This document shows, in pieces, positions 23,465 to 34,829 of a stretch of 64,000 nucleotides of DNA. The stretch covers positions 186,001 to 250,000 of the forward strand of contig JALJCO010007141.1 in NCBI GenBank assembly GCA_023101725.1, in the 5' to 3' direction. A program made the position numbers and the translations under genes. A model generated the notes under the pieces. It ran no database searches. It had not been told where the DNA came from and saw only the letters and a program-made list of their open reading frames with translations. Source of the stretch: Atherinomorus stipes (taxonomy: Eukaryota > Chordata > Actinopteri > Atheriniformes > Atherinidae). The first letter of the stretch is position 1, and the number at the start of each line of letters is the position of its first letter.

Positions 23465-25224
23465 ACCGTACCGTCTTCTTCCGCGATCGGGTCGCGGGGG
23501 CAGCTGCCTAAGCAGGGAAGCCCAGACTTCCCTCACCCCAGCCACAGCCGCCAGCTCATCCGGGGATATCCCGAGGCATTCCCAGGCCAGACGGGAAACG
23601 TAGTCCCTCCAGCGTGTCCTGGGTCTCCCCCGGGGTCTTGTCCCGGTGGGACGTGCCTGGAACACCTCACCAGGGAGGCGTCCAGGAGGCATCCTGACCA
23701 GATGCCTGAGCCACCTCATCTGGCTCCTCAAAATTGACCCACAGCTCATGGCCATAGGTGAGGGTAGGAACATAGATGGGCCGGTAAATTGAGAGCTTTG
23801 CCTTCTGGCTCAGCTCCTTCTTCACTACGACGGACCGATGCAGAGTCTGCATCACTGCAGGCCGCCGCACCGATCCGTCTGTCCATCTCCCGCTCCATTT
23901 TTCCCTCACTCGTGAACAGGACCCCGAGGTACTTGAACTCCTCCACCTGGGGCAGGACCTCACTCCCAACCCAGAGAGGACACTCCACCCTTTTCCTGGC
24001 GAGGACCATGGTCTCAGATTTGGAGGTGCTGATTCTCTTCCCGGCCGCTTCACACTCGGCAGCAAATCGCTCCATCGAGAGCTGGAGATCACGGCCCCGA
24101 TAATGCCAACAGAACCACATCATCTGCGAACAGCAGAGACTTGATCCTGAGGCCACCAAACCGGATCCCCTCAACACCTCGGCTGCGCCTAGAAATCCTG
24201 TCCATAAAGGTTATGAACGGGATCGGCCACAAAGGGCAGCCTTGGCGGAGTCTAACTCTCACCGGGAATGGATTCAACCTACAGCCGGAAGTGCGGACCA
24301 AGCTCTGGCACCGGTTATACAGGGATTGGACAGCTTGAACAAGGGGGTCCGGCACCCCATACTCCCGGAGCATGGAATCCCTGGGGGACACGATCGAACG
24401 CCTTCTCCAAGTCCACAAAGCACATGTAGACTGGTTGGGCGAACTCCCATGCCCCCTCCATGATCTTGAAGAGGGTGTAGAGCTGGTCCACTGTTCCACG
24501 ACCAGGACGAAAACCACACTGCTCCTCCTCAATCCGAGATTCGACTATCCGACGGACCCTCCTCTCCAGGACCCCTGAATAGACTTTACCAGGGAGGCTG
24601 AGAAGTGTGATCCCCCTGAACTGAAACACACCCTCTGATCCCCCCTTTTGAAAAGGGGAACCACCACCCCAGTCTGCCAGTCCAGAGGTACTGCCCCTGA
24701 TGTCCACGCAATGATGCAGAGGCGCGTCAGCCAAGACAGTCCCACAGCATCCAGAGCCTTAAGAAACCCCGGGCGGATCTCATCCACCCCAGGGGCCCGG
24801 CCACCGAGGAGCTTTTTGACTATCACGGCGACCTCAGCCGTAGTGATAAAAGAGTCCACCCCTGAGTCCCCAAACTCTGCTTCCTCTTCGGAAGACATGT
24901 TGGGGTTCAGACCCACGACGTCCCGAGTTGAGGTCAGCAGCCCACCATCCCCACTGTACACAGTGTTGATGGTGCACTGCTTCCCCCTCCTGAGCCGCCG
25001 GATGGTGGACCAGAAACGCCTCGAAGCCGTCCGGAAGTCGTTCTCCATGGCCTCACCGAACTCCTCCCATGTCCGAGTTTTTGCCTCAGCGACCGCCAGA
25101 GCCGTGCTCCGCTTGGCCCACCGATACCTGTCAGCTGCCTCAGGAGTCCCACAGGCCAGGAAGGCCCAGTAGGACTCCTTCTTCATCTTGACGGCACCCC
25201 TCACCCCTGCTGTCCACCAGCGAG
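23465..25224 (-). mobile_element. Rex3-type RTE retrotransposon, 5'-truncated, 13-bp TSD
   Basis: TAATTAAAAGCTT flanks the copy at 23452-23464 and 25225-25237. Minus-strand frames give, in order, the pre-RT region (from 25204: TFRRLRRGK-like RRFWSTIRRLRRGK, LLGGRAPGVDEIRPGFLKAL), FRGITLLSLPGKVYSGVLER, EEQCGFRPGRGTVDQLYTL, VDLEKAFDRVP, RQGCPLWPIPFITFMDRI, the FADD catalytic box at 24119-24130, FKYLGVLFTSEGKMEREMDR and the C-terminal RWRDYVSRLAWECLGISPDE. This is the Rex3 (RTE clade) ORF; the endonuclease domain is lost through 5' truncation. At least three frame changes (near 24560, 24390 and 24090) and further ones near 23750 make it a pseudogene. The 3' end is short and abuts the TSD without a long simple tail. 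Confidence 0.95.
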
Positions 25225-25237
25225 TAATTAAAAGCTT

Positions 25238-28035
25238 TCAAAATATAAATATTATTATACATCAGCTGTGAAAGTAATAGGGCTGGGAAAATATCTGCCA
25301 ATCATCTCTGCATTCCTTACATTTTTCATTTGTCTTTTGGCCCATCAATTACTTTTACTACCATAGTATGAGTGATTGACAGTCAATTCAATGGGTAAAA
25401 GGCAAGACTGATCAATGAGAGTGATTGATTGGTGAGAAGTAATACTGCGTGCTGGAAGCTGCTTACCCTCGTCTGATGTTTACAGCAGGTAGCTAGCATC
25501 ATTCTAGTAGCAGTTAGCAATGTTCAGACAATGATATTCCTTTTACTTGCGTTTGTGACATGATGGGAGAATCTGTACCTGCTGTCTGCTAAACACCAGA
25601 GTGGCTCGTGCACGTTATTGTGTGGCCGCGGGAGGGAGCTGTGAATCTTGGTCTTGCACATGCTCATTATTTTTAAAAAAATTGCTAACACTCTCTTCTT
25701 TTTGAAATGCTGAAACATCTTCTATACCGCTTTTAACTTGGAACAATTTTTTATTTCTTATTTTCTTCTTCTATGCAGACACTTCTTTTCTTTCTAAGCA
25801 ATACCTTCTCTGAAAAATACTTCATGTGGATAGCTGCATACTTTGCTGCAGAACTCCAGCTGATTTTTCTCAATCTTGGGGAAGCATTATCAGTGCTCTC
25901 CACAGAACATTAAAGAATTTATCATTTCATTCTGATCAGTATCTTGGCTTCCTTCATTCTTACTCTTCTTTTATGCATGTCTGTAGCTATTAAAAATTTT
26001 GTACCAATAAATATCACTGAATAGCTGTCATATTAAAAACTATGATGGTCTTATTCTTCCAACTCTCTTCCCTTTAGTCTGTTGTATGTCATTATAACAA
26101 GATATTTTCTTGCAATTGCTGTAAGTCACAGTAATGAGATGAGTCTTTATATTTTTCTTCTGTGTGTGCAGCTTGTTTCTGTAATCATGGCTTTGTTTAA
26201 TTTCTTTACTCTATCCGAGCCACTGCTCTGCTCTTTTTTCAAGCCCATAAGGTGTCATCTGTACATCGCCACAACAGGCATCATTGTCACACTCTGTCAG
26301 GAAAACGCAACACCTGACAGGCATGCATGCAGAGAAATAAAAGGTTTCCATGTGCTTAATTTTTCTCAGTAAAGTAGACATCGTATCTCACACTGACACA
26401 GTGACAGTTGCTCAAACACAAACAAAACTCATCCACAACCACCCTTTCTGCACACACTCAACACTTGCATGCTCAAACTCCAAAATTTGTCAAACAAAAA
26501 AGCAGAAGAGAGAATGGTAATCCCCCCGGTCGAATCTTTGAGGGAAGTGATGACTGATACATCCAAGCAGCTGCACTCATTATTGTTCACTAATTGTCTG
26601 GCAGGACAAATCACTTCCACCCTGCAGTGACTGTTTGGAGTGATAACACTATCGTGCCGTGGCCCATTTTTTGTTTCGTCTGTGTGCACATCATTCAGCA
26701 GTCTCCTGTTAGTCATGAAATCCAATAGAAGAGACGGTTTGCAAAGGACTGATACCTCAAGGGCAAAGTTCTGTTCATCGTTTTTGAGTCACCTTTTCAT
26801 CTGCAACAGCTTTATGCTGCAGAGCCGGAGTGTAAAGAAGTGGAGGTTTGTTCACCCCCGTCCTGCCTGGCGCAGCCTTAAAGAAGTGAGAATCACATGC
26901 TGAAGTGTAATTCCATTTGATGACTTCTGGTGCTTCACACTGTGTTCTTTTCAAACCACCAGCACTGTCTGCGCCCAGCCTTTATCTCCCTCCACTGGGA
27001 GAATCATCATTATTTCAACTTGTTTGTGTGCTGAAAGCACAAGAGCTGCTTGTTCTTCAAACGGGCCTGTGGTCCAGCTAATGTTTGCTGCTACAAATCC
27101 TCTGCGACAGGAAACTAAGCAGATCTCCTGCTGCTGAGGACAGAATGGAAGACAACTCAAGAGAGAGGGCATTTGATTTGACGAGGAGGTGGGCAACAAA
27201 AGAATCACTGCAGATGCTCTAATAAACAGCATCAGCATCAGGATGTGCTGTTAGAGTGCCTGCAGCCACAGACGGACAATCAACATGGATGACGATGCTG
27301 CTCAGGCCTGACAGGGGCGTCACTGTACCGACTTCTGGCGCCAAATGCACACTGGGAATGTGCAGGCAGAGTGACATGAAATAAAACTCTGAGATGCAGG
27401 CAGGAGAGATATGGAAATACTGAAAATACACCAAGAACTGCCAGCAACCGCAGCAGAACTTCACCGAGGAGCTGACTTATTCATTTTTAAACAACTCTTG
27501 ATGTTAGCTTTAAGAAGTCACATTTCAGGATTACTTCATCACAGGAAAGAGGAGAGCATTTGCAGCTGGTGACCAAACCAGATTCATTTTAATAAGTGAT
27601 TGCAATGCTATTTTTGTTGAGGTTAGATAGACTTGTCCAGAGTTTCTCGGGTTTATACCCTGAAACTGAAAAAAAAAAAAAAAAAAAAATCAGTTACAAA
27701 TGCTTAACTGTGTTTCTAATGTAAAAATAAACTTGGTCTAAACAACAATGATTTCGAAATTTTATCTAAAATAATCAATGCGTGCAAAACCAGGGGCTTA
27801 GGCCACAACTGGCAGTCATACAACACAAATAAATGTCTTTAATAGGGGATGGAGACAATAATAATTCATAAATGCATTAGTTTGCATTAGAAGCAAAGCG
27901 GAACCTTTGTTAGGGCCAATCTTCTGGCACAACCAATTATGCTGATGGATATGAAAAAACTCCACGACTTTGATGCTATATTTGGCAATTTTTCAGGCCC
28001 TCTGATAACTATATATATAAATACATATGTATATA
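25238..28035. other. Single-copy-looking DNA, no supported gene
   Basis: Frames of 60-98 codons occur on both strands but show no domain, codon bias or coherent splice sites. A 23-base oligo(A) lies at 27667-27689. The moderately GC-rich stretch 26600-27470 could be conserved non-coding DNA. Confidence 0.4.
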
Positions 28036-28520
28036 TATTTCATTTCTAATCAGCCAATCACATGGCAACAACTCAATGCATTTAGACATGTAGACATGGT
28101 CAAGACGCTGCAGTTCAAACCGAGCATCAGAATGGGGAAGACAGGTGATTTAAGTGACTGAACGTGGCATGGTTGTTGGTGCCAGACGGGCTGGTCTGAG
28201 TATTTCAAAAACTGCTTATCTACTGGGATTTTAACGCACAGCCATCTCTAGGGTTTACAGAGAATGGTCCGAAAAAGAGAAAATATCAAGTGAGCAGCAG
28301 TTCTGTGGGCCCAAATGCCTTGTTGATGCCAGAGGTCAGAGGAGAATGGCCAGACTGGTTCGAACTAATAGGTAGGCAATAGTAATTCAAATAACCACTT
28401 GTTACAACCGAAGCATGCAGAAGAGCATCTCTGAATGCACAACACATTCAACCTGGAAGCAGATGGGCTACAGCAGCAGAAGACCACACCAGGTGCCACT
28501 CCTGTCAGCTAAGAACTGGA
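28036..28520 (+). pseudogene. Tc1-like transposase relic, N-terminal part
   Basis: ATG at 28132 gives MGKTGDLSD, then a 2-base deletion shifts the frame; the following frames read ERGMVVGARRAGLSISKTAY-like sequence, SRVYREWSEKEKISS and DARGQRRMARLVRTN. This is the N-terminal HTH region of another fish Tc1-like family, different from the copy at 22834. It breaks off near 28520, just before the inverted-repeat element at 28557. Upstream leader TAATCAGCCAATCACATGG also fits that family. Confidence 0.85.
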
Positions 28521-28556
28521 AACAAAGGTTATGATATTGTAACTGTAGTTATACTA

Positions 28557-31496
28557 ACACAGGCGGAGCCCTCTACTGGACTTTATGGGTACAACTCTCC
28601 TCCAATCACATACACGCGATGGCCCACTGAAATTTTCATGTATACGTAGCTGGCCAGTAGGACCCCTTTTCCCCCTAGCAGGTCTCAAAGCAGGTGCATC
28701 GCCAGGTGCCCTCATTCCACCAAGCTTTAGCGTAAGGCGAAAGAGTATGGGATCAATATCATGCCAGAGACAATTTGTGTGACAAAAAAGACTTTTCATG
28801 TAAAATAATGTTTTGAAGTTGTTTAAAACAAGTCGTGCTTGTAAAACCGTTATGAACCCACAGAGTCATTTTGTGGTTGTGTGAGAAAGCTTTGCCTGCA
28901 GAAATATTATTTGCAAACATCTAGATCAGTTTCGTAGCTGTGTTTTATTTTTCTGTGTGTGAAAATTAAATTTGTACCTGTAAAGGTTTCGCCACTCAAA
29001 AATATCTGCATGAGTGCGACACCTAGGGCTCGGGTGCAACACTGCACCTACGAGCTCACAAAACAAAAACCATACAACCACAAAACATTTTTACGGATTG
29101 AAGAAAAGTCAAAGTCGTGCCACTAACAGCCAATCAGGACACTGCATTCTGGCAAGCCAAATGATGTGCCAATGATGTGGTGGATTGATGATGACGTGTA
29201 TTTTTGGGGACAAAGAAGATACCGCTAGCAAAGGCTCTTGGCAGCTAGCAGTCAGAGCGCAGTGGCGGCGACATACTCGTAGCAAGAGGCTGTTCAATCC
29301 GAGGCCTGCCACTGATCTGATTACTAACAGGCCTGCAGCAGTAACTTAGTGGCTGGTGTTGACAAATGAGAAGGCGGCTACTCGCAGAAGAACTCGGCCA
29401 GTTATTTTGGTGTTGATGGCCGCAGCTTATTGGATCGTATGTTGTAGTGGACGTGCGTTAGCTTTGGAGAGGCTAATGACTAGCACATCTTTGAAAAAAC
29501 AAAAAAATAAACAAAAAAAAAAACTAGCACATCTTTGCTCGTCCCACTGGAAGCTGGCAACCATTTAAAGCTGAGTCGAAAAATGCTCTGGTTACCGTGT
29601 CAAAGCCCCCTTAAAAAATAAAAAGAAAGAAAGAAAAGCAAAATCATGTTTTACTGGTAGGTTGTGCAGTAAGCTGCCACCACATAGCCTACTGTTTACT
29701 TGGTTGCTGCAGTCAGAAAAAAAAAGAAAAGAAAAAAAGGAAAAAGAAAAAACGACGGCTGAAGTCTTCTATAAAAGGCATGTGCAACTATCTGGTTAAT
29801 AAGGAAAGTAATGTAAAATTCTTTGTGTTCCTTTCACTGATGTGAATAGCCAGAGCTACCTTGTACATTTTCAGTTTCAACGGGCTCGACTTCCAGGGAG
29901 TCCACATATCTGTGCCAGCGCGTTCAGATTAAATGCGATGTCGGTGTTAAAAATGCATTTAATGTCCAAAGTGGGACGCTGGGCCACATAAAATCAGACA
30001 CAATAGGCTATAGAAAATCTTAAAGAACCACTTTCTAACGACCAGACTGATCAGATTCTGATCATCCTTGTTGACACAAAATTTGTGAAAATTCCTATAT
30101 TATTTAACAGCCTAAATAAAAGGACTAAATTGTATATGAAGCATGTTTATTTATTTTGCATATATTTTCAGTTAACATGTTTACTCTTTATTTCACGTTA
30201 AAACGTATTATTTACATCACCAAACTTCTAATTTCTGATCTTCACTCGTGTCTCTCTGGCATTCACTAATGGCGCAGGGATTCCCCGACATCGTCTCAGT
30301 CACGGCTATAAGCACTGAGACTTCCACAGTCACTGGAGGCAGGGGATGACTCGATCTATTGGCATGACGCTCTGGCGCTTCCTTAAAAATTACGCACAAA
30401 GCTCGGCTGCGTTTCTTTCTTTTATTAAGGTGCCTTATAGCTCACAGGATGTGGGACAAACTGTTTCATAACAGCACACTTACCTTGGTGCCCACAAGCT
30501 TTGTGTAGTAGTCAAAAAATGCTGGCTACCCAGCCCTTCTCTCCTCTCTCTGGCAAAGCAGCCGTGTGACTATGACAACTCATTTGACAGCACAACGTGT
30601 CACTGATTACCACCACGTGATCCATGCTAGACATCACCATGGCAACCAAAATTAAACTAATCATCAACTCCGTGATCAAACACCAAAACGATATTTACCC
30701 TATGGTTCTTACAAGCATCACACCTTAAAAATGCAGAGGATTGTTTTACATGAACAATGTTGAAATCCAGAAGCGCACAGTCCGCTGTTAACGCATCGCA
30801 CAGAAAAACACTCCCAGCATAAGTTGACGGACTGCGGCGCAAGTGGTGTCAATCGGGCATAAAGGCTTTACAGATATCATAAACTTCATAAATAATGAGG
30901 ACGTGTTTTTTAGTGGATGCTTTTCACCACAACTGCCAAACTTTGACAACTGTCGCCCGCAGGCTCCTGCAGGTGGCGGTTCTCCTGAAGCTGGTGACGG
31001 AACTCACTTTGGAGAAGCGAAGGATTTTTTTTTTCTTCAAATAGGCCGTTTTTACAATACGGGAAATTTACAGAGTCCCGAGAGAGAGACGACAGGGGAC
31101 CAGGAAAGGTTGGCGGAGGCGCTCCGGGGGAGGACGTCTGATCCCCCTGGCAGGGGGCTCAGGTGATGGTGGAGAAACATGGTTTGGGAGTCGGAGGATG
31201 GTTGTGGACACCAAGAGGAGGCCAATGGCCAGAGGGGAGGAGCGGCTGCCTGGGCCAGAGGAGGGCTGTGGAGTCCTGAAGGAGCCTATGGCCAGGAGTG
31301 CGGCTGCCACGGACTGGGATGGATCCACAGCCAGTGAGGACACCAGCCATCACGAGCGCCTTTTTGCATTTTAGTCCACGCATTTAGACACGCCCTACTG
31401 GCTGGCTATGTACATGAAAATTTCAGTGGGCCATCACATGTACGCGATTAGAGGAATGTTGTACCCATAGAGTCCAGTAGAGGGCTCTGCCTGTGT
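28557..31496. mobile_element. 2.9-kb element with about 105-bp TIRs, class unknown
   Basis: The left block 28557-28661 (ACACAGGCGGAGCCCTCTAC onwards) is inverted at 31392-31496 with about 85-90% identity, sharing the GCCCACTGAAATTTTCATGT stretch. Weaker inverted similarity extends outward (GTTATA near 28548 and its partner near 31500), so the true ends may lie up to 30 bp further out. No clean TSD. The interior holds no recognised transposase: the 107-codon frame 30843-31166 and the GC-rich part 31070-31360 resemble nothing I know. It lies next to a Tc1 relic and may have inserted into it. Confidence 0.75.
29608..29753. repeat. Purine-rich simple sequence
   Basis: Two tracts of AAAGAAAG and AAAAAGAAAAG type at about 29610-29640 and 29717-29753, inside the 2.9-kb TIR element. 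Confidence 0.85.
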
Positions 31497-31504
31497 GAGA
31501 TATA

Positions 31505-31960
31505 ACTAAGACTACAATTTGCACAGACCAAGTGGTAACCTCCAGTGGTCAACTATGAGGCTACCCGGAAGAAGTAATTTTTTGTAGTTCTTCCTTTATC
31601 TGCTAGGGGCTGGCTGCAAAACAGCACAAATCCCCATAGACTCCCATGTTAAAAAGACCAACTTCACAGCAGAAATAAACATGTTTACAGCCTGGTTCAA
31701 AAGATCATGTAGTATATACGGTAGACCAGCAGAGGAAGCGCCAGCACCCGAGGACATAAATGTTACTGAAAAGAAAGTTATAAAAAAAAAATACCTGTCC
31801 AGGTGGACTTCGAGTCCACATTCAGTCCGAGGCGTCCAGCTGCTCTCTACCTTCAGTACAATCAACCGAGAACACGAACTTTATTCCTTCTTTGGTCTCT
31901 CCTGCGTTTTCAAGCCTCTCTCCTCCTCAGTTTTGATGCTTACAGGCTGTTTTGCTGTGG
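31505..31960 (+). repeat. Dispersed repeat family A, copy 2
   Basis: The core 31590-31705 (GGGGCTGGCTGCAAAACAGC, CCCCATAGACT, GTAAAC-type and ACATGTTTACAG blocks) is inverse to 11270-11400. The part beyond 31720 differs between the copies. The 100-109-codon frames overlapping here are treated as chance. Confidence 0.6.
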
Positions 31961-33540
31961 TATTGCCACTTTCCCTTCTGTAGACGCCATGCGGTTCTGT
32001 TTACAAGTGCTGCCGTGCACGCGAGAGAGGAGGGCGCTTCTCGTTAGAAAATGCTGTGAGTGGCTGATAGGAAACCAAAACTTATGTAGAATGAACCGCA
32101 TTGGCATGAAAAGAGCGTCATGGCATCCTTAGAAACCTAAACTAAAAAGGCCTGGATTCCTGCATATATGCAATCAATGAATGATTTATTTCTATGAAAT
32201 TACCTCTTTTAACACACGTTATACCATGTAGAAAGCATTTCTCTGAAAGAGATTAAAATAAAATCAGGTACAGGACCTTTAATGGTCTTATTTGTTCCCT
32301 TGTACAGTGTCCTTGGGTGTTTTGAAAGGTGCTTTTGAAACAAAATGTGTTCACATCTTATTTTTATTATTGAACAGCTCATTGACACATTAGGCTGATG
32401 GGAGAATGCATCGTAACTGAGTTCACATGAATTACAGCATTGCTTGTGTATTGAAAGGCAGCTCTCGTGGCCCACGGGTACAAAACAGAAAGTCTTTCAT
32501 GGCCCTCTAGATGACACTCTATGATTAAGAATTACTGACTTGGATCAAACAAACACATGAACGATTCATTCTGTGTAAAACCTGAATATCAGCTTACATC
32601 AACATCCTAACATCTTACAGGATTCACTTTGTTGTCTAAATATATTTTTTATTTTGGGAAACAGTAAATTATAATGGAGCCTGATAACTTAACCATCTAC
32701 TTTGAGGAACAAAAGCTGTTTTTTATGCTGACTTTTTCAGACTAACTTCTCCCATTTTTGGTCCTGGTTAAACTGGTTTGATCTCAGGGTTGTTTGTCAT
32801 ATAGTACCATGATTCCAAGACTGCAGAATGAAGCTGGCGCCAGAACCAGATTCAGTCCGCTTTCTGAAAATGCATGCATGTGTAGTTACGCAGGAGTATG
32901 TGAACATATAAGCAGCAGTAGATTCTTCTAAAGGTTACAAAGGAAATAAAGACTTTAATGGCCTCGCAACACAATGAGCACACCTGTGGGAGGTTGATCA
33001 TGCAGTCTGGTCAGTACCCACTGCTTTAGTAATCACTTGGCCAGATGCTGAGATGTTCTGCTTTCAAGGCTGGCTTTCATCCTCCTGAGCTGTTTTAAAG
33101 ACACACTCATGCTGGTACTTTAAATGTGTTTGGAGTGGTGATATCAGCATCAGAGCAGACGTTGCAGTGACGCCAAGTAGCGAGTCTCTCATTCCCAGGC
33201 AACAAAAAGCAGACGGATGTCTTTGTGTAGATACATTACAACAAGTATTTGCATGGTAAATATTTCAAGAAACAAGACTTTGTTTGTGTCACTGAAAAGC
33301 TCAGCCTGGTTTGGATTTTTTTCAATGTCAGATTAAACCTAATGTGAAAAATATGCAAGACAATATCATTTTCTGTACCCATGATCTGATAAAAACATTA
33401 AAAAGGTATCACAGCTGGGTAATAATACAAAACCCAAAGGTCTTTTCAAAGTCTTTTCCACCTTCTGGAAAAACAGGTGAGGTGGTGGTTACAGATCCGA
33501 TGTTATTACAACAACATGCCATATAACCAGAACATTTAAT
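31961..33540. other. No recognisable feature
   Basis: AT-rich, single-copy-looking. Frames of 71-88 codons without recognisable content. No transposon ends seen. Confidence 0.4.
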
Positions 33541-33780
33541 GTCAGTTTACCGGTGGGGGGGCCGGGCCCGTTTATGGTATGAAGGGGATCACACTGATGA
33601 GAATATGCAGTGTTATTCCAGTGATTGCAAATATTCACTTGAAAGCTCATTGTATATTGTGTAATTGGCCAAATTGTGCTAAACAGGTGTAGGCGATTGG
33701 AAATTTACAGATGCCCTATAAATAATGGTCATTCTGACGCTATTTGTTGACGTAATGGCTGAAGGAACCCCACCAAGAGG

Positions 33781-33960
33781 ATGAAGCGCTCTCCGGCCTT
33801 CACGCCAGAGGAGATGGCGATTCTGATTGAAGAGTGGCAGGTAAAAAAGCATTCTCTTGGAGGGACAAAGGGGAAAATAGACATAGAAGCAAAGGCCAGG
33901 GCATGGCAATCAATAGCGCTGAAAATGTCCCCATCCAGCCCTTGCAGTGTGCGCGACTGA
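33781..33960 (+). pseudogene. Myb/SANT-like DNA-binding relic, probably PIF/Harbinger
   Basis: A 59-codon frame begins MKRSPAFTPEEMAILIEEW and continues to EAKARAWQSIALKMSPSS before a stop. The pattern F-T-x-E-E, a mid Glu-Trp and a later A-W-x-x-I-A resembles the Myb/SANT-like (MADF/NAIF1-type) DNA-binding protein encoded by PIF/Harbinger transposons, which brings the transposase to DNA and nucleus. The normal protein is several times longer, so this is a truncated copy. The downstream sequence to about 34826 ends in CTGGGAAACGCGGCC, which looks like a Harbinger-type terminus; a rough partner GGGCCCGTTTATGG lies near 33561. The family call rests on pattern memory only. Confidence 0.45.
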
Positions 33961-34829
33961 CACCGACGCCTTGCTGAGTCCGGTTCCACCCCACTACCTC
34001 CAAAAGCTCCCCACCGCGAAGAAACGCAACATAGCCAGGCACTGCCACACTCTGGGTTCAGAAGGCAAAGTTGCACCTTGTGGGCCTCCTGATGTGTGGA
34101 GCCACTATTTGAATGTCCGCTCGATTCGTCGCGCGGTAGCCGTAGCATCTGAATAGCGCGATGACAGCACACGGGCGGCGGCGCTGAAAGTATTACACAC
34201 AGTGTGTCCGTCTCAATGGGAGGCTGTTGGTTGCTCCAGAAGTTTGCTGTAAAGGACAGATATCTGAGACGGGTATGCGTAAATGGCCATGCTTTTCCTG
34301 CCAGCAGCATGCACCCTTAAGAACAGCTGACAATTGATTAGATATGTTATGAGTCCTCATAGATATTTTGCTGTTTTTTTCTTACACTTATATGTTTTTG
34401 TTTCTGGATTGATACGCATTGCTTTATCTAAAGTAAGTGAGAGAGAGGGAGGCCTATCTTGCCTTTATGATAAATAAAGTATTTTTGTCATTTACTTAGT
34501 CTGTTTTCTTCATCAAAGAAGACATGAATGGGAGAGACGCCTAAAAAATACAACAACTGATCCGTGAATAGATCCATATTTAATAATTTCCATTTATCTA
34601 TTTTTCTTAGGGAAACAGTGGGCTCAAAAGTGACCAGTAGATGGGCCTGTTGTTCCGTTAGAGGGGAACGTTAAAGAAGGTTCGAAGAGTGGGTCTGGCG
34701 CCCGAAAATAAAAGCCCGAGTAAGGCGCATCAGGAAACGCAACGTCCAAACAAGGCACATTTAAGAAGTGACTTAAGAAGGACCTCAGGTTAAGAGTGTC
34801 TTAACTAATCTGGGAAACGCGGCCATTGT

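Noticed and set aside
24648..25172. 174-codon plus-strand frame
   Set aside because: Antisense shadow of the Rex3 ORF.
31500..31530. Possible continuation of the Tc1 relic of 28036-28520 right of the long-TIR element
   Set aside because: ACTAAGACTACAATTTGCAC resembles the expected next Tc1 segment, but the similarity stops after about 26 bases and competes with TIR similarity.
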